Positions 43,076-51,936 of a DNA stretch of 64,000 nt are shown piece by piece (within the stretch, counting starts at the first letter, position 1; each line of letters opens with the position of its first letter). The position numbers were made by a program, and so were the translations under genes. This stretch comes from Tenacibaculum dicentrarchi (GTDB lineage: Bacteria > Bacteroidota > Bacteroidia > Flavobacteriales > Flavobacteriaceae). Location: positions 1,097,501-1,161,500 of the forward strand of contig NZ_OZ038524.1 in assembly GCF_964036635.1 (NCBI RefSeq), read 5' to 3'. Under the pieces are notes generated by a model. That model worked only from the letters and a program-made list of their open reading frames with translations. It did no database searches and was not told the DNA's origin.

Positions 43076-43364
43076 GAGCCTGTTTAAAAATTAAATAATA
43101 AACTGTCAGTTCGAGTGATTTTTTTTCTTCAAAAAATTGTATCGAGAACTTTTTTAATATTAAAGTTAATCAACATGAAATAATTCAAATTCTCGATACT
43201 ATTTTAATTCCTTTTAGTCATTAAAATCACTCGAATTGACAAGAATCATCAAAAAAAGTAAAGAACTACGGTAAATCAGGATGCGAAACTGAAATAAATT
43301 CAGTTTGACGGATTCGATTTTTCAGCTATAAAACCTGTTTAAATAAAATTTAAACAGGCTTTAA
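43074..43364 (+). repeat. Intergenic repeat family M, copy 3 (MITE-like, best preserved)
   Basis: It begins with TAAGAGCCTGTTTAAA, overlapping the metH stop, and ends TTTAAACAGGCTTTA. It contains the outer and inner cruciform arms and then the ACTACGGTAAATCAGGATGC / TTCAGTTTGACGG part. Near its right end CCTGTTTAAAT and ATTTAAACAGG (43334-43358) form a perfect hairpin that could act as a terminator. It fills the whole 308-base gap before metF. Confidence 0.75.
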
Positions 43365-43383
43365 ATAATTAAAAATAAATTTT

Positions 43384-44340
43384 ATGAAAGTAACAGAACA
43401 CATAAAAAAATCAAAGGGAAAAACATTGTTTTCGTTTGAAATTATTCCGCCGAAAAAAGGAAATAATATCCAAGATTTATATAATAATATTGAGCCGTTA
43501 ATGGAATTTAATCCACCTTTTATAGATGTTACAACTTCGAGAGAAGAACATTTATATATCGATAAAGGCAACGGTTTATTAGATAGAAAAATTACTAGAA
43601 TGCGACCTGGAACGGTTGGGATTTGTGCGGCGATAAAACATAAATACGATGTAGATACCGTGCCACACGTGCTTTGTGGCGGTTTTAGTAAAGAAGAAAC
43701 CGAATATTTATTGGTCGATTGCCATTATTTAGGTATCGAAAATGTAATGGCATTGCGGGGCGATGCCATGAGTCATCAGCGGTATTTTGAAGCTAATAAA
43801 GATGGGCATCAATATGCAACGGAATTAGTGGGGCAAATTCAAAATTTAAATAATGGAAAATATTTACACGATGTAATTGAAGCAAATCATAAGGCTGATT
43901 TTTGTATTGGCGTTGCGGGGTATCCTGAAAAACATTTAGAAGCTCCATCGTTACAAACCGATTTAAAACGGCTAAAAGAAAAAGTCGAGGCAGGAGCAGA
44001 TTATGTGGTTACGCAAATGTTTTTCGACAATCAAAAGTATTTTGAGTTTGTAAAACAGGCAAGAAAAATGGGCATTACCGTACCGATTATTCCTGGAATA
44101 AAACCTATTGCTATAAAACGTCATTTGCAATTATTGCCACAGGTTTTTAAAATTGATTTGCCACAAAATTTAATCACCGAAATAGAATTGTGTAAAAATA
44201 ATCAGCAGATTCGAGAGCTTGGAATTGCATGGGCAATTGCACAATCGCAAGAATTATTAAAAGCGGGTGTGCCTGTTTTACATTATTATTCTATGGGAAA
44301 AAGTGATAATATTAAAGCTATTGCCAAGGCATTATTTTAA
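43384..44340 (+). CDS. metF: Methylenetetrahydrofolate reductase
   Basis: A 318-residue flavin TIM-barrel enzyme giving 5-methyl-THF to MetH. SFEIIPPKKG, the DVTTSREEH strand, NVMALRGDA and DYVVTQMFFDN are typical. It lies downstream of metH and is separated only by the repeat, so it may be in the same SAM-controlled transcript. It ends 4 bases from the convergent next gene. Confidence 0.95.
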   Translation: MKVTEHIKKSKGKTLFSFEIIPPKKGNNIQDLYNNIEPLMEFNPPFIDVTTSREEHLYIDKGNGLLDRKITRMRPGTVGICAAIKHKYDVDTVPHVLCGGFSKEETEYLLVDCHYLGIENVMALRGDAMSHQRYFEANKDGHQYATELVGQIQNLNNGKYLHDVIEANHKADFCIGVAGYPEKHLEAPSLQTDLKRLKEKVEAGADYVVTQMFFDNQKYFEFVKQARKMGITVPIIPGIKPIAIKRHLQLLPQVFKIDLPQNLITEIELCKNNQQIRELGIAWAIAQSQELLKAGVPVLHYYSMGKSDNIKAIAKALF

Positions 44341-44344
44341 TTTT

Positions 44345-45904
44345 TTATGATTTTTGAAGATATTTGTTTTTGATGATTTCGGCAACGGTTTTATTTTCTA
44401 TTTTAGAAGCCAGCCATGAAAGAATATCTAAATATAAGAAGGCTCTTTTTTCATACGGATGATTTTCATATACTTTTAAACGATTATATATTTTTTTAAA
44501 TTCTTTTTTTATTTCATGCGGAAAAACATCACCTAACGCTTTTATTGAAGATATAAGTTCTTTTTGAACTTCTTGAAGATTTTCCATTTTTAATAAAAAG
44601 CGATAGGTGTCTTTAAATTGTCGTTCAAAATCATAGTCTAAACCGCATTCGTAATGAGCTATTAAGCTTAAAATTCGGGCAAAACATTGTAAATCTTCGG
44701 CAACATGAATTTTTTTAGAAGAAATAATTTTATTCAAATAAAAGATACATTCTTTGTTTTTTCCCATTCCAAAATACAAACTGGCTATTTTGTAATATAA
44801 AACAACAATATGATGGTTGTCTAGTTTATTTCTATAAATTTCAATCTTTTTATTGATAGTTTCTACCAAATATTCACCTTGTTCAAAAGTTCCTTCTAAA
44901 AAATGTAAATGTAATTTATTTGCATAGTAATATTGGAAAATTAAAATTTCGGTATTGCTATTTATTGGAATTAAATTAGTTTCAATTTCTTGTTCAAAAC
45001 AAGCGAGTTCTTCTTTAAATTTTTTAAAATGTTTGATAAAAAATAAACTTTCTAATAAGTAATTGGTTCCTTTTAGGTAAAAAACCGGATTAATAGCAAT
45101 GTTTCGAGTATCGTTTTTAAATAAATAAACCCACTTATGTGCATATTTATAGCTTTGAAGAAAATCTTGCGTTAAAAAACTACGCCATAAATTGGCTTTG
45201 TAAAGCCATAATTTTTCTCTGAAACCTAAATTATTATAATCATAATTAGGTAATTTAGAATTAAAATAAGAGTTTACTTTTTGAAGTTCTATATCGTTTT
45301 TTACATAGCCATTTTTTAATAGAGCTCCATATAATTGTAGCGATAAATTAGATAATTTACTAGCAATTACATTTTGCTGACTTAGTTCTTTTGCTTGAAT
45401 TGATAATTCATCAGAACGAGTACTGATACTTCGTGTAATGTATTGGCTTTCAATTATTTTCTCAAATTCTACAATTTCATAAGCAATGTTTTTTTCTTCG
45501 CTATCAATTGCCATATTTTTGGCTTTATCGAGTAATTTTAAACTTTGTTTGTACAATCCTTTTTGATATAAAATAGTTGCGAAATCTAATAGTTCTCGTA
45601 TTTGAATTCGGATATTTTTATGTGCGGGATTCATCCGCAGACTAATTAAAATTTGTTTGTATAAATGTGCTTTTAAATTAGAAAGTTGCTGTTTGCTTAC
45701 AATATTATTTTTAATAATGATTTTTTCATCATATTTTTTTTGTTTATCTAAAAATTTAAAAAGCGTAAAAAATTTTGCATTATTATTTCCTTCTAAACGA
45801 CCAACGTAAAGATTAAACTGACGTTTTTCAGATTTTGATAAAGATTTTATTAGTATAAATAACGTATCGTTTTGTTGATTGGATGGTGTAGTATAATTTG
45901 TCAT
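44345..45904 (-). CDS. Unknown helical-repeat (TPR-like) protein
   Basis: A 519-residue, almost entirely helical protein without signal peptide. Segments such as LYQKGLYKQSLKLLDKAKNM (residues about 112-131) and HIVVLYYKIASLYFGMGKNK look like degenerate tetratricopeptide repeats, and the start resembles Bacteroidota proteins of unknown function that begin with NDTLFILIKSLSKSEKRQF. No catalytic motif is visible. It lies convergent to metF and divergent from leuA. Protein-protein scaffolding is the most that can be said. Confidence 0.65.
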   Translation of the reverse strand: MTNYTTPSNQQNDTLFILIKSLSKSEKRQFNLYVGRLEGNNNAKFFTLFKFLDKQKKYDEKIIIKNNIVSKQQLSNLKAHLYKQILISLRMNPAHKNIRIQIRELLDFATILYQKGLYKQSLKLLDKAKNMAIDSEEKNIAYEIVEFEKIIESQYITRSISTRSDELSIQAKELSQQNVIASKLSNLSLQLYGALLKNGYVKNDIELQKVNSYFNSKLPNYDYNNLGFREKLWLYKANLWRSFLTQDFLQSYKYAHKWVYLFKNDTRNIAINPVFYLKGTNYLLESLFFIKHFKKFKEELACFEQEIETNLIPINSNTEILIFQYYYANKLHLHFLEGTFEQGEYLVETINKKIEIYRNKLDNHHIVVLYYKIASLYFGMGKNKECIFYLNKIISSKKIHVAEDLQCFARILSLIAHYECGLDYDFERQFKDTYRFLLKMENLQEVQKELISSIKALGDVFPHEIKKEFKKIYNRLKVYENHPYEKRAFLYLDILSWLASKIENKTVAEIIKNKYLQKS

Positions 45905-45997
45905 AAACTCTTGTTTTTTAATGTTTTAAGTTTTTTTTTGAAAAGTTAAATATCGTACGTTATACTTAAAAAAAAATAAATTAAAGACATCAACAGC

Positions 45998-46005
45998 TAT
46001 ATTTG
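45998..46005 (+). promoter_or_regulatory. -7 box of the leucine operon
   Basis: TATATTTG fully matches TAnnTTTG, 29 bases upstream of leuA. No leader peptide or terminator was found in this 130-base gap, in contrast to the ilv operon. Confidence 0.55.
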
Positions 46006-46034
46006 ATTAATTAAAGGTAAATAAATTAAGATAG

Positions 46035-47210
46035 ATGCAAAACGATAAAGTACAAATTTTTGATACAACACTTCGTGATGGCGAGCAAGTGCCTGGTTGT
46101 AAGTTAGACACAACCCAAAAATTAATTATCGCCGAAAGGCTTGATTTTTTAGGAGTCGATGTTATTGAAGCTGGTTTTCCTGTGTCTAGCCCTGGAGATT
46201 TTGCTTCGGTACAAGAAATTTCAAAAATTGTTAAAAATGCTACTGTTTGTGGATTAACACGTGCGGTTAAAAAAGATATTGAAGTGGCAGCCGCAGCGTT
46301 AAAAAATGCGGTGAAACCAAGAATTCATACAGGAATCGGAACAAGTGATTCTCATATAAAATATAAATTTAATTCTTCACAAAGTGAGGTTATCCGAAGA
46401 GGAAAAGAAGCAGTTTCTTATGCTAAAAACTTTGTAGATGATGTAGAATTTTATGCCGAAGATGCAGGAAGAACAGAAAATTCTTTTTTAGCCAAAGTCT
46501 GCGAAGAAATGATACAATCAGGTGCAACGGTTTTAAACATTCCTGATACCACAGGATATTGTTTACCAGAAGAATATGGTGCGAAAATTAAGTATTTAAG
46601 AGAGAATGTAAAAGGAATTGAAAATGTAATCTTATCTTGTCATTGTCATAACGATTTAGGCTTGGCAACCGCAAATTCAATTGCTGGAGTTATTAACGGA
46701 GCAAGACAAATAGAATGTACCATCAACGGAATTGGCGAACGTGCAGGAAATACGGCTTTAGAAGAAGTCGTAATGGTATTAAAACAACATCCGTATTTGA
46801 ATTTGCAAACCGATATTAATACCAAATTATTGTACGATACGAGTATAATGGTGCGTGAAAGTATGGGAATGCCTGTGCAACCAAATAAGGCAATTGTAGG
46901 AGCAAATGCCTTTGCACATAGTTCTGGGATTCATCAAGATGGCGTTATTAAAAACCGTGAAACCTACGAAATTATGAATCCGTTAGATGTTGGTGTAACA
47001 GAAAGTGCCATCGTTTTAACTGCCCGAAGCGGAAGAGCGGCATTGGCATATCGTTCTAAAAATATAGGCTACGAATTGACAAAAATACAGTTAGATTCGG
47101 CATATAAAATATTTTTAAAGTTAGCTGATAAACAAAAAGAAGTAATTGATGATGATATTCATGAAATTATGAAGGAAGTCAATAAAATATCAAAAATAAT
47201 AGTAGCATAA
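46035..47210 (+). CDS. leuA: 2-isopropylmalate synthase, short form
   Basis: A 391-residue HMGL-like Claisen condensing enzyme. [13 protein letters not shown] at 9-21 has the catalytic Arg-Asp, and [15 protein letters not shown] holds the metal His-x-His. [10 protein letters not shown] is also present. The chain ends before the C-terminal leucine-binding regulatory domain of classic LeuA, so feedback control may differ. The leuCDB genes follow, which supports LeuA over homocitrate or citramalate synthase. Confidence 0.9.
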   Translation: MQNDKVQIFDTTLRDGEQVPGCKLDTTQKLIIAERLDFLGVDVIEAGFPVSSPGDFASVQEISKIVKNATVCGLTRAVKKDIEVAAAALKNAVKPRIHTGIGTSDSHIKYKFNSSQSEVIRRGKEAVSYAKNFVDDVEFYAEDAGRTENSFLAKVCEEMIQSGATVLNIPDTTGYCLPEEYGAKIKYLRENVKGIENVILSCHCHNDLGLATANSIAGVINGARQIECTINGIGERAGNTALEEVVMVLKQHPYLNLQTDINTKLLYDTSIMVRESMGMPVQPNKAIVGANAFAHSSGIHQDGVIKNRETYEIMNPLDVGVTESAIVLTARSGRAALAYRSKNIGYELTKIQLDSAYKIFLKLADKQKEVIDDDIHEIMKEVNKISKIIVA

Positions 47211-47236
47211 ATTAGCACAAATAAATAATAGCATAA

Positions 47237-48628
47237 ATGATAATGGGAAAAACATTATTTGATAAAGTTTGGGACGCTCACGTGGTAGATACCATTGAAA
47301 ACGGTCCACAGGTTTTATATATAGACAAGCATTTAATTCACGAAGTTACCAGCCCTCAGGCTTTTAATGAGTTGAAAGAACGAAATATTCCAGTTGCAAG
47401 ACCCGATAAAATTGTTGCCACCGCTGACCATAATACGCCAACGGTAAATCAGCATTTGCCTATTGAGGATGATTTATCGAGAAATCAATTAGCAGAATTA
47501 ACTAAAAATTGTAAGGAAAATAATATTACTTTATACGAATTAGGACACGAAAATAACGGAATTGTTCACGTTATCGCACCTGAATTAGGAATTACACAAC
47601 CTGGAATGACCATGGTTTGTGGAGATTCTCATACTTCTACGCATGGAGCTTTTGGAACCATTGCCTTCGGAATTGGAACAAGTCAAGTAGCACAAGTTTT
47701 TGCAAGTCAATGTTTGTTGCTTCAAAAACCGAAAAGTTTGCGAGTTACCGTAAACGGAAAATTGAAAAAAGGCGTTTTACCTAAAGATGTTATTTTATAT
47801 ATTATCGCTCAATTAGGAACCAATTCAGGGACAGGGTATTTTTGCGAATACGCAGGAAATGTCTTTGAAGAAATGTCGATGGAAGGCAGAATGACGGTTT
47901 GTAATATGAGTATCGAAATGGGTGCAAGAGGCGGAATGATTGCTCCTGATAAAACTACTTTTGACTACGTAAAAGGAAAAGAATTTGCTCCAAAAGGCGA
48001 AGATTTTGATACAAAAGTAGCTTATTGGAAAACCTTAAAAACCGATACAAATGCTACTTTTGATAAGGAATATACGTTAAACGCTGAAGATATTGAGCCG
48101 ATGCTAACCTTCGGAACAAACCCAGGAATGGGAATTAAAATAACTGAAAATATTCCGCAGGAAAATGATGCTTCTTTTGAAAAATCATTATCTTACATGA
48201 ACTTTCAAAAAGGCGAAAGTTTAATTGATAAAAAAATAAATTACGTGTTTATCGGAAGTTGTACAAATTCTCGAATTGAAGATTTTAGAGAAGTTGCAAA
48301 TTACGTAAAAGGAAAGCAAAAGGCTCAAAATGTAAATGCTTGGTTAGTTCCTGGGTCGCAAAAAGTGGCAAAACAAATTGAATCTGAAGGCTTAAAAACT
48401 ATTTTTGAAACCGCTGGTTTTCAAATGCGTCAGCCTGGATGCTCGGCTTGTTTGGCAATGAATGATGATAAAATCCCCGAAGGTGAATATTGTGTTTCAA
48501 CATCAAATAGAAATTTTGAAGGAAGACAAGGACAAGGTTCAAGAACCATTTTAGCAAGTCCGTTAATGGCCGCCGCCGCCGCCGTAGCAGGGAAAATTAT
48601 CGATATTACAAAATCATTCAATTATTAA
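47237..48628 (+). CDS. leuC: 3-isopropylmalate dehydratase large subunit
   Basis: A 463-residue aconitase-family enzyme isomerising isopropylmalate. The Fe-S cysteines are in GSCTNSR and [22 protein letters not shown] is typical. The first ATG at 47237 gives Met-Ile-Met; ATG 47243 is an equally good start. The small subunit follows 18 bases later. Confidence 0.96.
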   Translation: MIMGKTLFDKVWDAHVVDTIENGPQVLYIDKHLIHEVTSPQAFNELKERNIPVARPDKIVATADHNTPTVNQHLPIEDDLSRNQLAELTKNCKENNITLYELGHENNGIVHVIAPELGITQPGMTMVCGDSHTSTHGAFGTIAFGIGTSQVAQVFASQCLLLQKPKSLRVTVNGKLKKGVLPKDVILYIIAQLGTNSGTGYFCEYAGNVFEEMSMEGRMTVCNMSIEMGARGGMIAPDKTTFDYVKGKEFAPKGEDFDTKVAYWKTLKTDTNATFDKEYTLNAEDIEPMLTFGTNPGMGIKITENIPQENDASFEKSLSYMNFQKGESLIDKKINYVFIGSCTNSRIEDFREVANYVKGKQKAQNVNAWLVPGSQKVAKQIESEGLKTIFETAGFQMRQPGCSACLAMNDDKIPEGEYCVSTSNRNFEGRQGQGSRTILASPLMAAAAAVAGKIIDITKSFNY

Positions 48629-48646
48629 ATTAACAGGGTAAGTAAA

Positions 48647-49225
48647 ATGGAAAAATTTATAAAATTAACCGATACCGCAGTTCCACTAACAACCGAAAAT
48701 GTAGATACCGATCAAATTATTCCTGCTCGTTTTTTAAAAGCGACTGATAAAAAAGGTTTTGGCGATAATGTTTTTAGAGATTGGCGTTTTCATAAAGATG
48801 GAAGCGTAAACGAAGAATTTATCTTAAATAATAAAAATTATAAAGGAAGTATTTTAATTGCTGGTGATAATTTTGGCTGTGGTTCGAGTAGAGAACACGC
48901 GGCTTGGGCGTTGTTTGGCTACGGTTTTAAAGTAGTGGTTAGTAGCTTTTTTGCCGATATATTTAAAGGGAACGCTTTGAATAACGGAATTTTACCTGTG
49001 CAGGTATCCGAAGAGTATTTAAAAAAATTATTGAAAAAAATCACTGAAAATCCAACGACAAGTGTTATTATTGACTTAGAAAATCAAGAGATTAAAACAG
49101 CTGTTGGTACGCGTAGTTTTGAAATTAATCCATATAAAAAAGTATGTATGATTAATGGCTATGATGATATTGATTTTTTAGTAAGTAAAAAAGATAAAAT
49201 AGAAGCTTTTGAGGCTTCATTATAA
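48647..49225 (+). CDS. leuD: 3-isopropylmalate dehydratase small subunit
   Basis: A 192-residue swivelling-domain subunit with [13 protein letters not shown] at about 19-31 and [17 protein letters not shown] around residue 73. Ten bases separate it from leuB. Confidence 0.96.
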   Translation: MEKFIKLTDTAVPLTTENVDTDQIIPARFLKATDKKGFGDNVFRDWRFHKDGSVNEEFILNNKNYKGSILIAGDNFGCGSSREHAAWALFGYGFKVVVSSFFADIFKGNALNNGILPVQVSEEYLKKLLKKITENPTTSVIIDLENQEIKTAVGTRSFEINPYKKVCMINGYDDIDFLVSKKDKIEAFEASL

Positions 49226-49235
49226 AATATAAAAG

Positions 49236-50351
49236 ATGAAATTTAATATCGCTGTAATTCCAGGAGATGGTATTGGTCCAGAAGTAACTGCTCAGGCACA
49301 AAAAGTGTTAAAAGCTGTGGCAAATGTGTATGATCATACCTTTATGTTTAAAGAGGCTTTAATGGGTGCTTGCGCTATTGATAAAACGGGAAATCCGTTG
49401 CCAGAAGAAACGATTGATTTATGTAAAAAAAGTGATGCCATTTTATTTGGTGCTATTGGTGATCCTAAATATGATAACGATCCTACTGCAACGGTGCGCC
49501 CAGAGCAAGGTTTGTTAAAATTAAGAAAGGAATTAGGGCTTTTTTGTAACGAGCGTCCTGTAAAAGCATACAGTCAATTAATTGATAATTCTCCCTTAAA
49601 AAGAGAAATTATCCAAGGGACTGATATTACTATTTATAGAGAATTAACGGGCGGAATTTACTTCGGAACAAAAGAATTAAGTGACGATAAACAAACGGCT
49701 TCTGATAGCTGTTCTTATTCTGTATTCGAAATTGAACGCATTGCGCATTTGGCTTTTAAAGCAGCACAAAACAGACGTAAAAAATTAACGTTAGTCGATA
49801 AGGCAAACGTGCTGGAAACTTCAAGATTGTGGCGTAAAACAGTTACTGCTTTAGCAAAACAATATCCTGATGTAGCACTTGATTTTATTTTTGTTGATAA
49901 TGCAGCGATGCAATTAATTTTAAACCCGAAGCAGTTCGATGTTCTTTTAACTGAAAATTTATTTGGCGATATTTTATCGGATGAAGCAAGTGTAATTGGT
50001 GGTTCTATCGGTTTATTGGCTTCTTCATCTATCGGAAAAGAAAATGCACTTTTTGAGCCAATTCACGGTTCATTTCCACAGGCAAAAGGAAAAGATATTG
50101 CTAATCCGTTAGCGGCTATTTTATCGGCAGCGATGTTGTTGAAACATTTAGGTTTACATGAAGAGTCGTTTGTTGTAGAAGCGGCTGTTGATAAATCGTT
50201 AGAGTTAGGAATAACGACTCAAGATATTGCTTCTGACAAGAATTTTGGAACAAGTAAGGTTGGTGATTTTATTGCTGATTATATTTATAATAAAGAGGAT
50301 AGCAATATCAATTTTAAAAATATTCACATGGGGCAAAGTACTATTATATAA
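49236..50351 (+). CDS. leuB: 3-isopropylmalate dehydrogenase
   Basis: A 371-residue NAD-dependent decarboxylating dehydrogenase. AVIPGDGIGPEVT starts at residue 6, with LTLVDKANVLETS, TENLFGDILSDEASV and EPIHGSFPQAKGKDIANP. It is the last gene of the leuACDB operon, which ends at the terminator at 50399. Confidence 0.96.
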   Translation: MKFNIAVIPGDGIGPEVTAQAQKVLKAVANVYDHTFMFKEALMGACAIDKTGNPLPEETIDLCKKSDAILFGAIGDPKYDNDPTATVRPEQGLLKLRKELGLFCNERPVKAYSQLIDNSPLKREIIQGTDITIYRELTGGIYFGTKELSDDKQTASDSCSYSVFEIERIAHLAFKAAQNRRKKLTLVDKANVLETSRLWRKTVTALAKQYPDVALDFIFVDNAAMQLILNPKQFDVLLTENLFGDILSDEASVIGGSIGLLASSSIGKENALFEPIHGSFPQAKGKDIANPLAAILSAAMLLKHLGLHEESFVVEAAVDKSLELGITTQDIASDKNFGTSKVGDFIADYIYNKEDSNINFKNIHMGQSTII

Positions 50352-50398
50352 AGTGGTTTTTGGTTAATGAATAATTTGATTTTTTGAAAAATATAATG

Positions 50399-50430
50399 AA
50401 ATCCCGTGCTTTTTGGTGCGGGATTTTTTT
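50399..50430 (+). terminator. Terminator of the leucine operon
   Basis: AAATCCCG (50399-50406) pairs with CGGGATTT (50419-50426), extended by wobble pairs, followed by T7. Confidence 0.8.
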
Positions 50431-50540
50431 CAGCATTACATCAACAGTAAAACTATAGTAAATCAGGGTGTAAAACGGAATTTGATGGCTTTGATTTTTT
50501 AGGGATAAAATATTTTAAATCTAATTTAAACAGGCTCTTA
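50428..50540 (+). repeat. Intergenic repeat family M, right-end fragment
   Basis: CAGCATTACATCAACA at its left and TTTAAACAGGCTCTTA at its right match the distal part of the family; the cruciform half is missing. Confidence 0.55.
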
Positions 50541-50585
50541 AATAAATTTACTTAATTTTGAAGCTAAAAATTTTATAATTATTAA

Positions 50586-51305
50586 ATGAATAAAAAGCTA
50601 TTTAGCGCCGTATTTTTTTTACTTATTTTAAATGCTTATAATGGCTTTTCTCAAGAATGGAAAAATTTAAGAAGCTACAAAAAAGTAACCAATAAAAATA
50701 TCCTTTGTAAAGGCTGTTGGCTTAAAAAAGACAGAAAAAGAAATACAAAAATCTGGGAAAAAGCTAATACCTATAATCTTTCTATAAATGACGGTTATTT
50801 AAAATATCAAAAAATAAGTCAAATTCGTGATTTTTATCGATGGTTTGATAAGGCTCGAAAAAAGAACGGACACGAAATAATTTCCGTAGGAATAATGGCT
50901 ATCGTGGCAACGCAGTTTTCTAAAATTGATAATTATTTTATTCGGAAAATTATTATCAGAAATAAAGAAATTATTTGGTTTGCAAATCAAGGCTCTAAAA
51001 ATGTGTTGAAATATTATTTTCCACTCCTTAAAAATATTCTTTTTTCTGAAAAAATACTAAAAGGAGAACAAGCAAAACAATGGGATGTTAAAAACACGAA
51101 AATAGAACAATGTGAAATTGTAACACCTCTTTATGAAAAGTTATCAGCTAAAGCAGCACGTAAATTAGGACGAATGGCGAAAGGTAAAGGTCTTTTTTGT
51201 TTTGGAGTAAAAAAAGAAATACGCTTTGAAGGAAATATTGAAAGTTGCCAATCAAAATATGAACATGCGCTGTTTAAATTAAGAAAATATTACTTAAATC
51301 AATAA
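50586..51305 (+). CDS. Secreted protein of unknown function
   Basis: A 239-residue protein with a signal peptide (cleavage likely after about residue 22, GFS-Q). The mature part is basic, with a CxxC at 41-44 and further cysteines at about 174, 211 and 226. I do not recognise the family. It is monocistronic between the leu and ilv operons, with a short AT hairpin (51304-51321) after its stop. Confidence 0.6.
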   Translation: MNKKLFSAVFFLLILNAYNGFSQEWKNLRSYKKVTNKNILCKGCWLKKDRKRNTKIWEKANTYNLSINDGYLKYQKISQIRDFYRWFDKARKKNGHEIISVGIMAIVATQFSKIDNYFIRKIIIRNKEIIWFANQGSKNVLKYYFPLLKNILFSEKILKGEQAKQWDVKNTKIEQCEIVTPLYEKLSAKAARKLGRMAKGKGLFCFGVKKEIRFEGNIESCQSKYEHALFKLRKYYLNQ

Positions 51306-51507
51306 AAAACACCTGTTTTTTAGTCGCTACTTTATTTTATATCTAAAAAAAAACTATTATAAATTATAATATACTTTGTAATTAGTCACATTTGGTTAAT
51401 TTACAAGAAAAAAAAGTTAAAATTATTGCTTAAATTAAGAATTTCGTAAAATATGTGTTTTATCTAAAATATTGATTTTTATTTAGGATAATTTAATAAA
51501 AAACACG

Positions 51508-51515
51508 CATCTTTG
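51508..51515 (+). promoter_or_regulatory. Probable -7 box of the ilv operon leader
   Basis: CATCTTTG matches TAnnTTTG except for the first base and ends 9 bases before the leader ATG, so the leader peptide would start within a few bases of the mRNA 5' end. Bases 51322-51507 show nothing else. Confidence 0.4.
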
Positions 51516-51524
51516 CGATATTAA

Positions 51525-51587
51525 ATGAAAAAACAAATTTTAAATATTATTTCTATTATTGTCGTTGTGATTATTTCACAAGGATAA
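51525..51587 (+). CDS. ilv leader peptide (attenuation control)
   Basis: A 20-codon open frame MKKQILNII...IISQG and TAA contains seven Ile, three consecutive Val and one Leu codon, 11 of 20 residues being branched-chain. It lies upstream of ilvDBNCA and 27 bases before a strong terminator hairpin, the arrangement known from enterobacterial ilv attenuators. The stop codon adjoins an anti-terminator segment. The product is expected to have no function of its own; ribosome stalling at its Ile/Val codons would be the sensor. Confidence 0.8.
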   Translation: MKKQILNIISIIVVVIISQG

Positions 51588-51648
51588 GGAAGTGTATTTT
51601 ATTTTTTATAAATTAAAAAGCTTCCTATTTTAGGAAGCTTTTTTTGTT
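51586..51648 (+). terminator. ilv attenuator: anti-terminator segment and terminator
   Basis: The terminator stem is perfect over 13 bp (AAAAAGCTTCCTA 51615-51627 with 51631-51643), loop TTT, then a T-run. Its 5' arm CTTCCT (51621-51626) can instead pair with AGGAAG (51587-51592), which overlaps the last base of the leader stop codon. A ribosome finishing the leader would cover AGGAAG and let the terminator form; one stalled at Ile/Val codons would leave it free. Confidence 0.8.
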
Positions 51649-51936
51649 AGCCATATAATATATGAGTTTTTAAATAAAAAGCTATGTATTTGTTAATTAC
51701 TGTTTTTATAGCAGGAATTTAAAGTATTGAATAGTATATAATTTAATTGGTAATTAGTTGTTTTTTAGCTGGTTGTGTTTTTGATTAAGCTGTTGAGTAT
51801 CATTAAATAATCAGAAAAAAGATAGTTATTAAAATACAATAAAATAATTTTGATTATCCACTTTAACAATAGTAATAATTGCTTTAAAAAGTATAAGCAG
51901 TACGATTTAGATTAAAAGAGATTAAAAAGAAATAAA
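51649..51936 (+). other. Long leader between the ilv attenuator and ilvD
   Basis: A gap of 288 AT-rich bases. A tiny frame at 51684-51722 codes for 12 residues, six of them Leu/Ile/Val, but no terminator follows it. No other promoter or hairpin stood out. Confidence 0.4.
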
